20,293 bases of DNA from a virus (IMGVR_UViG_3300036715_003246:1-20293); one strand, 5' to 3'; shown: positions 7,329-14,268, numbered from the stretch's first letter. Made by a program: numbers and translations. The notes: a model not told the origin generated them from the letters alone.

Positions 7329-7942
7329 AGCGTCCACCCGTCGAGTGCTTTACCTGTTAGTCGGTAGGCATATATGGTGCGGAGTGACCAACAATGCTCA
7401 CTGGGACTTTTTTCTGCTACTATTACTTTACCTGGGTAGGCGTGAACCATATACTCAAACTCCAGCCCATCAGGAATGGGGCAAGCCCCACCTACCCATA
7501 CTGTCCATGGTTGGTCTGGCGCTATCTGTATATCACTTGGTTTAACTTCAAATACTTCTAAGTCTCTATCCACAGTTTTCGAGGTCGCGCCACCTCTGTA
7601 ACAGCGCACCATATCTTGACTAAACGAACTGTAACAGCGCACCATACGTTCTCCTTTTCCTAAGCAAGTACCAACAACGGTAACAAGTGTATCAACTGGC
7701 AGCTTAGTCCAATCTATTTGCTTTAGCTCGGATTTCATGCGAAGGTCGAAAGGACTGCTGATAAATGGGGTAATATATCTTCCGTTTGCACAATACGCTA
7801 ATATATTATCCCCATCCTGCACGATTAACTGCTTATCCGCCTTCGCAGTAGGTATATATGCAATAAACGACACTGTGGTTCCGACTTCTTTTTCAATTGG
7901 TTCGCCAGCTATGGCGCGTTGCAAATCAAACTCGTTATTCAT
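7325..7942 (-). CDS. Hypothetical phage protein, FDLQRAIAGEPIE type
   Basis: This 205-aa protein begins NNEFDLQRAIAGEPIE, a hallmark of a family of phage proteins that usually carry further beta-rich segments and an xGGxCP(I/V)P turn; here the turn is VGGACPIPDGLEFEY. The function of the family is unknown to me. The sequence holds an in-frame 18-base perfect direct repeat (7596-7613 and 7629-7646) with a 33-base period, giving MVRCY twice. The start overlaps the upstream gene as ATGA, and so does the end with the next gene. No membrane segments are present. Confidence 0.78.
   Translation of the reverse strand: MNNEFDLQRAIAGEPIEKEVGTTVSFIAYIPTAKADKQLIVQDGDNILAYCANGRYITPFISSPFDLRMKSELKQIDWTKLPVDTLVTVVGTCLGKGERMVRCYSSFSQDMVRCYRGGATSKTVDRDLEVFEVKPSDIQIAPDQPWTVWVGGACPIPDGLEFEYMVHAYPGKVIVAEKSPSEHCWSLRTIYAYRLTGKALDGWTL
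7596..7646. repeat. 18-base direct repeat inside a coding gene
   Basis: CTGTAACAGCGCACCATA occurs at 7596-7613 and again at 7629-7646. The period is 33 bases, or 11 codons, so the reading frame is preserved. The 15 bases between the copies are not repeated. This looks like a recent local duplication or slippage product. Confidence 0.85.
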
Positions 7943-8331
7943 TTCAATTTCTCCGCTAACAAGACTGCCACCTTATTCCACCCGGTTCTAAGTTCCATCG
8001 CCATTTTCAATCCTTCAGCAATATTACCATTCAATACCGCATTTTCAAACTTTAACTTGATCTTATCAATTTCGACAGTAAGGGCGGAATAGTCGTTTGG
8101 ATTGTCTGTATATCCTACAGCATCAGAAACGGACTTCTGAATATGGTTAAGGTACTCGGGAGCTTTCTCGACAAAAATGAAACCACCTATACAAGACGGC
8201 AAACCTTCAGCTTGCCTTGCCTCATCAAAACCATGACAAGAGCCAGCTCCTAGTCCTGTGGTAGCAACGTTATGTTGGTTTGCACAACCGGTACAACTAA
8301 TAGATTCTTTTACAGTGTATTCAGATTCCAT
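7939..8331 (-). CDS. Hypothetical phage protein with N-terminal Cys cluster
   Basis: This is a 130-aa protein. The N-terminus has four Cys in SCTGCANQHN, SCHGFDEAR and LPSCIGG (C13, C16, C32 and C47, approximately), a spacing consistent with a zinc site and familiar from small phage Cys proteins. The C-terminal 70 residues look helical (YSALTVEIDKIKLKFENAVL and AEGLKMAMELRTGWNKVAVL). AGGAG lies 5 bases before the ATG, and part of this site is shared with the stop of the 25-aa peptide gene upstream. The function is unknown; the Cys cluster may be structural. Confidence 0.75.
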   Translation of the reverse strand: MESEYTVKESISCTGCANQHNVATTGLGAGSCHGFDEARQAEGLPSCIGGFIFVEKAPEYLNHIQKSVSDAVGYTDNPNDYSALTVEIDKIKLKFENAVLNGNIAEGLKMAMELRTGWNKVAVLLAEKLK

Positions 8332-8340
8332 TTTAAACTC

Positions 8341-8418
8341 CTAGAACAAAAGATAAGATGCCCAGCCAACAAGGCAGAACAGAATAAATATTACAAACAA
8401 TAATCGAAGGATGAACAT
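8341..8418 (-). CDS. Possible 25-aa hydrophobic membrane peptide
   Basis: An ATG at 8418 opens a 25-codon frame encoding FILRLLFVIFILFCLVGWAS plus a few residues: one uninterrupted membrane-spanning helix with a single Arg near the N-terminus. AAGGA lies 10 bases upstream, and the TAG stop runs directly into the ribosome site of the next gene, as expected for coupled translation. It fills an otherwise empty 100-base gap. Short hydrophobic frames arise by chance, so it needs conservation support. Confidence 0.45.
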   Translation of the reverse strand: MFILRLLFVIFILFCLVGWASYLLF

Positions 8419-8431
8419 TTTGAATTATTCC

Positions 8432-8638
8432 TTAGATACCACAATTGATTATGTGTAAAGCTTCTTTCAAACTAAAAACGGTTATTTCTTTGTCGAAATT
8501 GCTGCCAGTGAAAAAACAATCATTTGGCGTTATCCAGGCAATGAATACATTTCCGCGGATATCTTTGATGCGGTATGTTTCACCTTGCTTCTTGATACTT
8601 TTGATATTGTCGAAATATTGACCGGCTCTTTTAATCAT
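8432..8638 (-). CDS. Small hypothetical phage protein (68 aa)
   Basis: A 68-aa product with a beta-rich middle (TYRIKDIRGNVFIAWITPND) and a C-terminal helix (SLKEALHIIN). AAGGA lies 8 bases before the ATG. It is the first gene after the leftward promoter at 8691-8719, with an RNA leader of roughly 45 bases, so it should be the most strongly transcribed gene of this small-gene cluster. No domain is recognised. Promoter-proximal small genes in phages are often host-takeover or defence-blocking factors; that is only a guess here. Confidence 0.75.
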   Translation of the reverse strand: MIKRAGQYFDNIKSIKKQGETYRIKDIRGNVFIAWITPNDCFFTGSNFDKEITVFSLKEALHIINCGI

Positions 8639-8690
8639 GATACATTTCCTTAATTTGTCAGGTTTATCTAATTGCTTACTTAATGATTAA

Positions 8691-8719
8691 ATTATAGTCT
8701 ATCTAGAATAAAAGTGCAA
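8691..8719 (-). promoter_or_regulatory. Strong sigma70-type leftward promoter
   Basis: On the minus strand, TTGCAC (-35, 8719-8714) is separated by exactly 17 bases from a perfect TATAAT (-10, 8696-8691). The surroundings (8639-8788) are non-coding and AT-rich. It points at the small-gene cluster and everything beyond it, up to the terminase, portal and head genes, because no terminator is visible further left. Confidence 0.8.
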
Positions 8720-8788
8720 CCTGTTTATACTAATCTTCTAGTTCGATTGAGCCACTTAGAAATTTCTGAATCCAAAATTAACATTCTC

Positions 8789-9295
8789 CTAGAAGGCTCT
8801 ATCATCTACAGTATCTTCAATGCCGTGTTCTTTCAGCAATCTTTTATAACCTTCATTGTGTAGCTCTAGTGTTGATATTTCACGATGCAAACGATGGCGG
8901 TAATCCTTGACACCATCCGGCTCAAATATTTCCAACCAATGATTTGCCCGCTCCTCAAAGAAACTGCTGTCAAATATTGACTCAGGTGGAACAAAGGCAG
9001 CACAATGACGCAGGTCGTAGGCACAGCGCCTTGCTGCTTTAATTAAGAGCTGATACAATTCGGCACCGAACTCATCAGGTGGCGGCGATTGTAATTTGGT
9101 CAAGGCTTCCAGAATAAAATCACGATTAACTTCGGCCTCAGCCGCGGTGTTAGCATAAGTCTGGATTCCACACATATGCAGTTTGCCACCTCTGCCATAT
9201 CTAACATCTATTCCAGCAGAAAACAAACTACCTTCACTGCCCCGTGAAGCAGGATATTCTTCTCGTGTAAATGCCGCCAATTTAAAATCAGTCAT
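8789..9295 (-). CDS. Hypothetical protein (168 aa)
   Basis: I do not recognise this protein. It has a Gly/Ser-rich N-terminal third (YPASRGSEGSLFSAGIDVRYGRGG) with a probable beta-sheet character, then an Ala-rich helix (AEAEVNRDFILEALTKL), then more helices with Arg, Leu and Glu (YRHRLHREISTLELHNEGYKRLLKEHG). Three Cys are scattered. AAAGGA lies 8 bases before the ATG. It sits between the PD-(D/E)XK nuclease gene and the promoter for the next cluster, so it belongs to the replication-side transcript. Confidence 0.75.
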   Translation of the reverse strand: MTDFKLAAFTREEYPASRGSEGSLFSAGIDVRYGRGGKLHMCGIQTYANTAAEAEVNRDFILEALTKLQSPPPDEFGAELYQLLIKAARRCAYDLRHCAAFVPPESIFDSSFFEERANHWLEIFEPDGVKDYRHRLHREISTLELHNEGYKRLLKEHGIEDTVDDRAF

Positions 9296-9338
9296 GATTC
9301 TAATCCTTTATCGATTGAAAAATTAATTATATTCTAGA

Positions 9339-9776
9339 TTAACGTTTCGGTAACTGGTTTTGTAGATGCAACTTGAACCAAACTAGAAAAGTTTCCAGAG
9401 CAATATCTACCGGACATTTCACTCTACTCTTATCGCTTTGGAGTACTCCGAACATGACCACACGCCATTTAACTCGATTTTGCTTGTATATTAAAATGGG
9501 CAGCATATTTGGTCCGGCTTGCCGCTTTGCTTGACTCCACCAATCTTTTAAATGTAGAGTCTCCTGGCATTTAACTTCTAATGCCATCCACTCCAATCCA
9601 ACTATATCATGACCACCTTTCATACTCTGCATTAGATTACGTTCCAACTTTGGAGTATTCTCTTCTGAATATCCTGCCTCCATATATACTGTGTCCACAA
9701 TAGGCTGGAGTAATCCAACTACTGCTCGTTCACACCGCTTTCCTTTTTGTATCGCAAAATTTGCTGCTTTAGCCAT
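9339..9776 (-). CDS. PD-(D/E)XK nuclease, possible phage Holliday junction resolvase
   Basis: The 145-aa protein shows the PD-(D/E)XK fold motifs: E16 in the first helix (KRCERAVVGLL), D57 in GGHDIVG, E67 and K69 in ALEVKCQE, and Q82 in WWSQAKRQAG on the following helix. A beta-strand LPILIYKQN and a WRVVMF strand complete the core. Stand-alone small members of this superfamily in phages include junction resolvases and other structure-specific nucleases acting on replication or recombination intermediates before packaging. It lies next to the primase gene and the origin-like gap, in keeping with such a role. AAAGGG lies 8 bases before the ATG. The exact substrate cannot be read from the sequence. 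Confidence 0.78.
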   Translation of the reverse strand: MAKAANFAIQKGKRCERAVVGLLQPIVDTVYMEAGYSEENTPKLERNLMQSMKGGHDIVGLEWMALEVKCQETLHLKDWWSQAKRQAGPNMLPILIYKQNRVKWRVVMFGVLQSDKSRVKCPVDIALETFLVWFKLHLQNQLPKR

Positions 9777-9807
9777 AATCTAATCCCTTTTAATGGTGTT
9801 GTAATAA

Positions 9808-9824
9808 GTTAGTAGAGTACTAAC
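9808..9824. repeat. 17-bp palindrome upstream of the nuclease gene
   Basis: GTTAGTA-GAG-TACTAAC is a perfect inverted repeat with a 3-base centre, 32 bases before the nuclease ATG. On the minus strand it sits between weak -35 (TTCACT) and -10 (TATTAC) hexamers, so it may be an operator. The promoter hexamers are too poor to call on their own. Confidence 0.5.
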
Positions 9825-9840
9825 AGTGAAAAAGCCTTTA

Positions 9841-9945
9841 AATACAAGCTTTTATATATATATGTTAATATGTTAATAAATATATATATATTTATTTATA
9901 TAGGGTTCCCGATATTTCCTTATAAGGACCCCTTAAACCCTTAAA
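9841..9945. other. Candidate replication origin: AT-rich tract with short tandem repeats
   Basis: This lies within the 225-base gap between the primase-polymerase and nuclease genes. Positions about 9850-9902 are almost pure A and T. They contain tandem TGTTAATA (9863-9870, 9871-9878) flanked by alternating TATATA runs, a typical easily melted stretch. Beside it lie a 10-bp palindrome CCTTATAAGG (9918-9927) and tandem CCCTTAAA (9930-9937, 9938-9945), which resemble short iterons. The place next to the primase gene supports an origin, but none of this proves one. No gene of convincing length is present in 9777-10001. Confidence 0.45.
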
Positions 9946-10001
9946 TTCATTATCTCATTGTTTTTTAACAGAAAACCGCCTAACATGCCCATAACATTGA
10001 G

Positions 10002-12230
10002 CTAATTGTTAGTGAAGCCTCTGCCAATTCCATAAGCCACTCCAGAATAATCATACTTTTCCGCCAATTGTGGTTTGGCAATTTCGACCAACATTCCTGA
10101 ATCAATCATGACCTGCACGTTACGTTTTAAAGAGTTGGTGGCGCCCATCTTATCCGCTTTGAAACTAGACAATGAAGCAGTCTGTCTAATTAAATAAGCA
10201 TACGGAATAATTTTGGCGGCATGTAACTTGCGCCCAATATCTGTTCTTGCTGCGAAAGCACAATCGGGTTTGTAATACAATTCCACTACCCTGCGCAGGT
10301 CTGCCAATTGCTTGCTGTCACCAGTGCCCACATCCCCTTCTTTAAACCGCGCCACAACTAGGCTTACGTCAGCGACAACGAAAGTGATAGCCCACTGGGC
10401 AAGCTCGGCGGTGACAACTGGGTTATGCGGGTTTATGCCCACTGCTAATAGTGCAGCTAATTTCAATGCTTTCAAGTGGGCACGGTTCCACACTTGCATT
10501 TCCACGTCCATTTTCGCACTATTCATAATTGCATCTGCGCGAATATCAAAATCGTCCAATAGTTGTAAACTGTGGTCATCTATAGTTACTTGCTTGACCA
10601 TATTATTATTAGTGGTAGTCAAACTAATAGTAATCAAATCGGCAAATTTCTGTGCCAGGTCCTTGGATGGCGGATGATTAGGATTGCGATTGCGTGGCGG
10701 ACGATCGCCGGTATATTCTATGATAGAAAAACGCGGAATTAGACCTTCAGCAATGTGGCTGGAATCCAAACCATCGAAAAAGGTTTCCGGAGTTGACTCA
10801 CCTAGAATCGATACATTGGGTGATTGCACTATGGCAGTATTCTTTTCTGTATCACTATAAACGGAGGATCTTAGCATTCTATTCCATCCAGATTTAGCAT
10901 AAAGGTCGAGCAATACTTTGCGTAGCATCACCTGCGAACTATTGGCGCGGCGGTCTGATATTTGTTGCAGGGTCAAACCAAACTCGCCTAGTACTGAAAC
11001 AAAGCAAGGGCGATCATTTAATACTTTGACTAAAGCCTGTCCGGATGCGAAAGCTGCTGGACCGAGGAATTGGTCTGCCATTGGCAATTGTGGGCGGATA
11101 GCTGCTATTAAATTTTCAATACCGGATAGGGCGCCTTCTTTACCGGATCCTGTTCTGGCTAATAGAATTAGATATTGATTAAGACCAGAACCACTAATGT
11201 TGTAACTTCGCCCGCTTACCCCTGCGACTACGGCAAGGGCAGCGGCCAATGCTATTTCACGAACAGGGCGGATAGCAGTACTATAAAAGTATTCAGCTAA
11301 TTCGCCGACTAATCCTGGAGGATAATCAAGTGCCTGTTTAGACACAATTACCTGCTTGGGTTTAGGCTTGGTTAATGGTTCGGCATTAAAGGATAGCTGT
11401 GTCATATCCACAGGTGGTGGTTGCTGGGCGCGTATTTTACCGAGGGCGAAATCCAGATAGGTATTGTTGCGGATGGCTTTTTCGCGCTTGCCAAGTTTCG
11501 ACATCCTGAATAACCTGCGCACTTGTTCGTCACTACGAGAATAATAAGCCAGGATGGATAACAAGGCGAAATCAGCTTCGGATTGGCTTTCATAACCCGT
11601 TTGGTTCCCTTGGCAGAGTGCGTCGAACTTGTCCCCGTTGCTAGCAGCCGATGCCATGTTAACAATATCTATATCTTCCAGGCTTTGCCCCTGTTCTATC
11701 AAATCGCTAGTTTCAGATGGCTTCATTTCCCCGTAGAGTACGTTAAGTAAAGCTTGGTAGTCCACTATCGGGATATTACGCAGGATATTGCCGGTACAAA
11801 CCATATAGCGTTCTGATGAATAAACTTCCACATTATCCCTATGAACACCTGCAGGTAATTTACCTTTGACTATTATATGGACGCCAGTGCCCGAAGTACT
11901 CAACTCGGTATAGCTATTGAACGACTCATATATTTTCTGGTGCCGCGCTAGCTGTTCCGGTGTACAGGGTTTATCTGCTTTATTATCCAGGTCAATAATC
12001 GTGTAGGGATCATCAGCGGTTAGGACTAAACCAATACCATCATAATTACCCTTTTGACTGGCTAGTAAAGCAGTATTAAAATCAGTCCAGGTATCTGACT
12101 TGGTAACACTTGCCTTAGACTTACGAGTTGCACAATAAGGAATTTTAGTTTGTTTGCCGTCGATTGTTTCATATTTCCAAAGTACCCATTGATGCAGATT
12201 TTTCAATTCTGCTGGAATGTTAGTTAACAT
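10002..12230 (-). CDS. Primase-polymerase (AEP) fused to helicase-like ATPase
   Basis: This 742-aa protein has two parts. Residues 1-165 are an archaeo-eukaryotic primase (PrimPol) domain: an HQWVLWKYE...KTKIPY-type entry (11-32), TWTDF (47-51), YDGIGLVL (63-70), the metal-binding IIDLDN (D80, D82), the STSGTGVHI motif (111-119, H118) and VEVYSSERYMVCTG (134-147). Residues about 190-270 match the helical region of NrS-1-like phage polymerases (YESQSEADFALLSILAYY). Residues 300-740 form a DUF3987-like ATPase with Walker A ARTGSGKEG (359-367). Such fusions prime, and in some phages also polymerise, while unwinding the template. AAAAGGG lies 9 bases before the ATG. No other DNA polymerase is present in the window. 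Confidence 0.85.
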   Translation of the reverse strand: MLTNIPAELKNLHQWVLWKYETIDGKQTKIPYCATRKSKASVTKSDTWTDFNTALLASQKGNYDGIGLVLTADDPYTIIDLDNKADKPCTPEQLARHQKIYESFNSYTELSTSGTGVHIIVKGKLPAGVHRDNVEVYSSERYMVCTGNILRNIPIVDYQALLNVLYGEMKPSETSDLIEQGQSLEDIDIVNMASAASNGDKFDALCQGNQTGYESQSEADFALLSILAYYSRSDEQVRRLFRMSKLGKREKAIRNNTYLDFALGKIRAQQPPPVDMTQLSFNAEPLTKPKPKQVIVSKQALDYPPGLVGELAEYFYSTAIRPVREIALAAALAVVAGVSGRSYNISGSGLNQYLILLARTGSGKEGALSGIENLIAAIRPQLPMADQFLGPAAFASGQALVKVLNDRPCFVSVLGEFGLTLQQISDRRANSSQVMLRKVLLDLYAKSGWNRMLRSSVYSDTEKNTAIVQSPNVSILGESTPETFFDGLDSSHIAEGLIPRFSIIEYTGDRPPRNRNPNHPPSKDLAQKFADLITISLTTTNNNMVKQVTIDDHSLQLLDDFDIRADAIMNSAKMDVEMQVWNRAHLKALKLAALLAVGINPHNPVVTAELAQWAITFVVADVSLVVARFKEGDVGTGDSKQLADLRRVVELYYKPDCAFAARTDIGRKLHAAKIIPYAYLIRQTASLSSFKADKMGATNSLKRNVQVMIDSGMLVEIAKPQLAEKYDYSGVAYGIGRGFTNN

Positions 12231-12244
12231 ATACTCAAACCCTT

Positions 12245-12460
12245 TTAAGAAACTATCGAAGTACCGGCTAAGTGTTCGTATAAAAATTGAACGCGGTTGA
12301 CACTGGGATTACGAAATTCACCTGTTGCAAATTTTCGTAACCAGTAAAATGATATTTTTGTTTCTGAATAGACTTCAAGTAAATCCCGTTCCTTTAATAG
12401 CCGGATGGTTTCCGTCATTAAAGTACCAGGTTGATCAAACTGCGCATCTTTTTTAGGCAT
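12245..12460 (-). CDS. Small helix-turn-helix regulator
   Basis: The 71-aa product carries an HTH-like core, YSETKISFYWLRKFATGEF, followed by RNPSVNRVQFLYEHLAG, a pattern found in XRE/Cro-like proteins and small phage regulators (WLxKFxxGxxxNPSVNRxxxLYxxL). It is the first leftward gene at the divergent control region, the classical place for a Cro-like or CI-like protein that controls both directions. GGGAG lies 6-7 bases before the ATG. It lacks any cleavage or dimerisation domain, so it is more Cro-like in size. Autoregulation through the inverted repeat at 12484-12519 is an inference. Confidence 0.75.
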   Translation of the reverse strand: MPKKDAQFDQPGTLMTETIRLLKERDLLEVYSETKISFYWLRKFATGEFRNPSVNRVQFLYEHLAGTSIVS

Positions 12461-12483
12461 GTCAAACTCCCGTTGGTTGAAAA

Positions 12484-12519
12484 TGCCATTATATATTAAA
12501 TTTTATAATTATAATGGCA
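12484..12519. promoter_or_regulatory. Inverted repeat in divergent control region, probable operator
   Basis: TGCCATTATA (12484-12493) and TATAATGGCA (12510-12519) are perfect 10-bp arms separated by 16 AT-only bases. Each arm contains a TATAAT-type hexamer in minus-strand reading or nearby (12508-12513 and 12488-12493), so the leftward promoter probably lies inside this element, although its -35 is not clear. The site is suited to binding by a dimeric HTH protein such as the one encoded just to the left. Confidence 0.6.
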
Positions 12520-12545
12520 GTATTTTAATGGGAACAGGATAAGTA

Positions 12546-12574
12546 TTGACCGTACCCTACGGGGTGTATATAAT
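12546..12574 (+). promoter_or_regulatory. Strong rightward promoter with palindrome in its spacer
   Basis: TTGACC (12546-12551), a 17-base spacer and a perfect TATAAT (12569-12574) make a near-consensus sigma70 promoter. Its start would lie about 25 bases before the AUG at 12606. The spacer holds CCGTA-CCC-TACGG (12550-12562), a perfect interrupted palindrome overlapping the -35 end. A protein bound there would block the polymerase, so the promoter is probably repressible. Confidence 0.85.
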
Positions 12575-12605
12575 TGTATCACTACCCACCACTAAGGAAA
12601 GAAAA

Positions 12606-13058
12606 ATGGAAACGAACGTTGCAGAATGCCAACCGGATGACCCTGATAATAAATATGCCAAGTTGGAAGAATGGCGTCAGGCTTTGTTAGCTGCCGCAGA
12701 TGCCAAGGCTATCATCGAAACCGAACAGCGCCTGCGTAAAGAAGTAACCGCCTTATTCTTCCCAGAACCAAAAGAAGGTACTAACAACTTCGATCTTGGT
12801 TCTGATTGGAAATTGAAGGCTGTCTATAAAATAGATCGCAAAGTAGATGAAGCTGCATTGCCTTCGGTTTTGGATGAATTACATAAGCTGAAAGTGGTTA
12901 CCGATAATTTAGTGGTTTATAAGCCGGAAGTATCTACCTCTACTTATAAAGCATTGAAAGAAGTCAATCCCGATGCTGCCAAAGTATTTGAGCAGGCATT
13001 GATTATCAAACCAGGTTCAGGTACTTTGGAATTAATCGTACCGAAAGCAAAGGCATAA
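12606..13058 (+). CDS. Conserved phage protein of unknown function in recombination operon
   Basis: This 150-aa protein is first in the rightward operon. The order is an N-terminal helix (KYAKLEEWRQALLAAADAKAI), a KEVTALFFPEPKEGTNNFDLG segment, a WKLKAVYKIDRKVDEAALP strand-helix part, and a C-terminal TLELIVPK end. I recognise it as a family that recurs in this operon position in many phages with a DUF669/RecA-like set, but not its function. The frame is open further upstream to 12546, yet that region is the promoter. The ATG at 12606 has AAGGA 8 bases before it, so I chose it. It is acidic and soluble. Confidence 0.82.
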   Translation: METNVAECQPDDPDNKYAKLEEWRQALLAAADAKAIIETEQRLRKEVTALFFPEPKEGTNNFDLGSDWKLKAVYKIDRKVDEAALPSVLDELHKLKVVTDNLVVYKPEVSTSTYKALKEVNPDAAKVFEQALIIKPGSGTLELIVPKAKA

Positions 13059-13060
13059 TC

Positions 13061-13243
13061 ATGGCTAATGATAGTATTGCTAAAGTCTTGATGGAACGGG
13101 ATGGTATGTCGGCAGATGAAGCTGAGTTGGCAGTACGCGATGCCCGTATGCGGGTTTGCGATGGGGAAGATCCCGAAGAGATTTTGTATGACGAATTTGG
13201 TTTAGAACCTGATTATTTTTTCGATTTAATGGAGACTTTGTAA
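13061..13243 (+). CDS. Small acidic phage protein (60 aa)
   Basis: This 60-aa protein reads SIAKVLMERDGMSADEAELA, then VRDARMRVCDGEDPEEILY, ending DEFGLEPDYFFDLMETL. It has the look of a familiar phage small protein: two helices, a DGEDPEEIL turn and a GLEPDY(F/V)FDL end. It is strongly acidic. Its function is unknown. It begins 2 bases after the preceding stop and its own stop directly touches the ATG of the ATPase gene, so it is cotranslated with both. It may be a partner or inhibitor of one of its neighbours, but only position suggests this. Confidence 0.82.
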   Translation: MANDSIAKVLMERDGMSADEAELAVRDARMRVCDGEDPEEILYDEFGLEPDYFFDLMETL

Positions 13244-14074
13244 ATGGGAATTTTAGATTATGTGAATCATTCATCACAGCGCACCGGTATTCGTGCTGTG
13301 ATATCTGGTGTTGAAAAGGTTGGTAAGACCACCTTGGCATGTTCAGCACCTCGGGTGCTCCTAGTACCTTTAGAGCAGGGGTATGGTGGAGTTAGTGTTA
13401 ACAAAACACCAATGCTGGAAACCTTTGCAGATTTAACGATGTTGATGGAAGAGATTATAGTGAAGGTGCAAGCCGGACAATTTCCCTATCAGACTTTAAC
13501 TTTTGATAGTGCTACTGCATTGGAGCGACTGATCCATGATGCAGTGCTGCGCACTGATCCCACTTGGGGAAAAGGTAATCCCAGAGCATTAACTATGGAA
13601 TCTGCCTTGGGTGGTTACGGTAAGGCTTATCAATACGCTAATGAGTTGTTCCACAATTTCCTGGTTAAATGTGATTGGCTGGCAAATAACGGTGCCATTA
13701 ATATTCTGTTAACCTGTCATGTCTTTCCTGCTAGAGTGGTTGATCCAACTGCTGGTGAGTATGATTCTTGGGACTTGTTATTGCATTCACCTAAGAATCA
13801 AAAGGCATACGGCAAACGAGAAATGCTTACCCAGTGGGCGGATTTGATTGGTTTCCTGCACGAGCCTCTATTCGTCACCGAGGGCAAAACCTTGAACAAA
13901 GGTATTAGCGCCAACAAAGGTCGTATTCTGGCAGTGAATAGAACACCCGCCTATGTAGCGGGTAATCGATATGGTATAATTAACGATGTAGCAATACCAC
14001 AAACTAGCGGTTGGAATCATGTGGCGCAAGCCATACATACTTCATGTGGTCAAGACTTTTTTAACAGAGACTGA
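13244..14074 (+). CDS. RecA-like ATPase, AAA_24 / Sak4-type single-strand annealing protein
   Basis: The 276-aa protein has Walker A GVEKVGKTTL (residues 22-31), a Walker B-like strand TLTFDSAT (84-91, D88), and a later ILLTCHVFP strand. The short RecA-core layout without RecA's DNA-binding domains fits the AAA_24 family, which includes the Sak4 phage annealases. Those proteins pair complementary single strands and work with the phage SSB. Here a DUF669 SSB-like gene lies two genes downstream and an exonuclease-type gene follows, completing a recombination set. It starts directly after the preceding stop, with GGAG 9 bases upstream. Distinguishing Sak4 from other AAA_24 members would need a profile search. 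Confidence 0.82.
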   Translation: MGILDYVNHSSQRTGIRAVISGVEKVGKTTLACSAPRVLLVPLEQGYGGVSVNKTPMLETFADLTMLMEEIIVKVQAGQFPYQTLTFDSATALERLIHDAVLRTDPTWGKGNPRALTMESALGGYGKAYQYANELFHNFLVKCDWLANNGAINILLTCHVFPARVVDPTAGEYDSWDLLLHSPKNQKAYGKREMLTQWADLIGFLHEPLFVTEGKTLNKGISANKGRILAVNRTPAYVAGNRYGIINDVAIPQTSGWNHVAQAIHTSCGQDFFNRD

Positions 14075-14085
14075 AAGGTAGCAAA

Positions 14086-14268
14086 ATGGAAAATCTCACT
14101 ATGTCACAAAAAGGCAATATTCTTACCATTGAAATTGACATCAGTAAGCGCGGCAATAAAAGCACTTCTGGTAAATCAATTATTGTTGCCTCTACCGGTG
14201 GCAATATAGCAGTTCCAGGCAATGAGCACGTGAAACTAGGTCTCAATTGCTACGTAGCAGCAAAGTAG
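14086..14268 (+). CDS. Conserved small phage protein (60 aa), beta-rich
   Basis: The product reads LTMSQKGNILTIEIDISKRG, then a Ser/Lys-rich turn STSGKSIIVASTGGN, then PGNEHVKLGLNCYVA. This two-part beta pattern (GNxLTIxIDxSK and SGKxxxxASTxGN) is common in phage proteins of this size, usually beside recombination genes; the function is not known to me. GAAAGG lies 7 bases before the ATG. It is sandwiched between the RecA-like ATPase and the SSB-like protein, so a helper role in strand annealing is possible. Confidence 0.82.
   Translation: MENLTMSQKGNILTIEIDISKRGNKSTSGKSIIVASTGGNIAVPGNEHVKLGLNCYVAAK

Noticed and set aside
8789-8791. Eighteen-codon frame starting just upstream of the stop of the 168-aa gene region (8728-8784, minus strand)
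   Set aside because: AGGAG lies only one base from the ATG, the peptide overlaps the promoter, and no family is recognisable.
9829-9853. Possible terminator AAAAGC/GCTTTT with T-run on the minus strand
   Set aside because: Only a 6-bp, mostly A-T stem with a 12-base loop; too weak to call.
12546-12605. Extended N-terminus of the first rightward gene beginning at 12546
   Set aside because: The segment coincides with the -35, spacer and -10 of a near-consensus promoter, and the ATG at 12606 has a good ribosome site.
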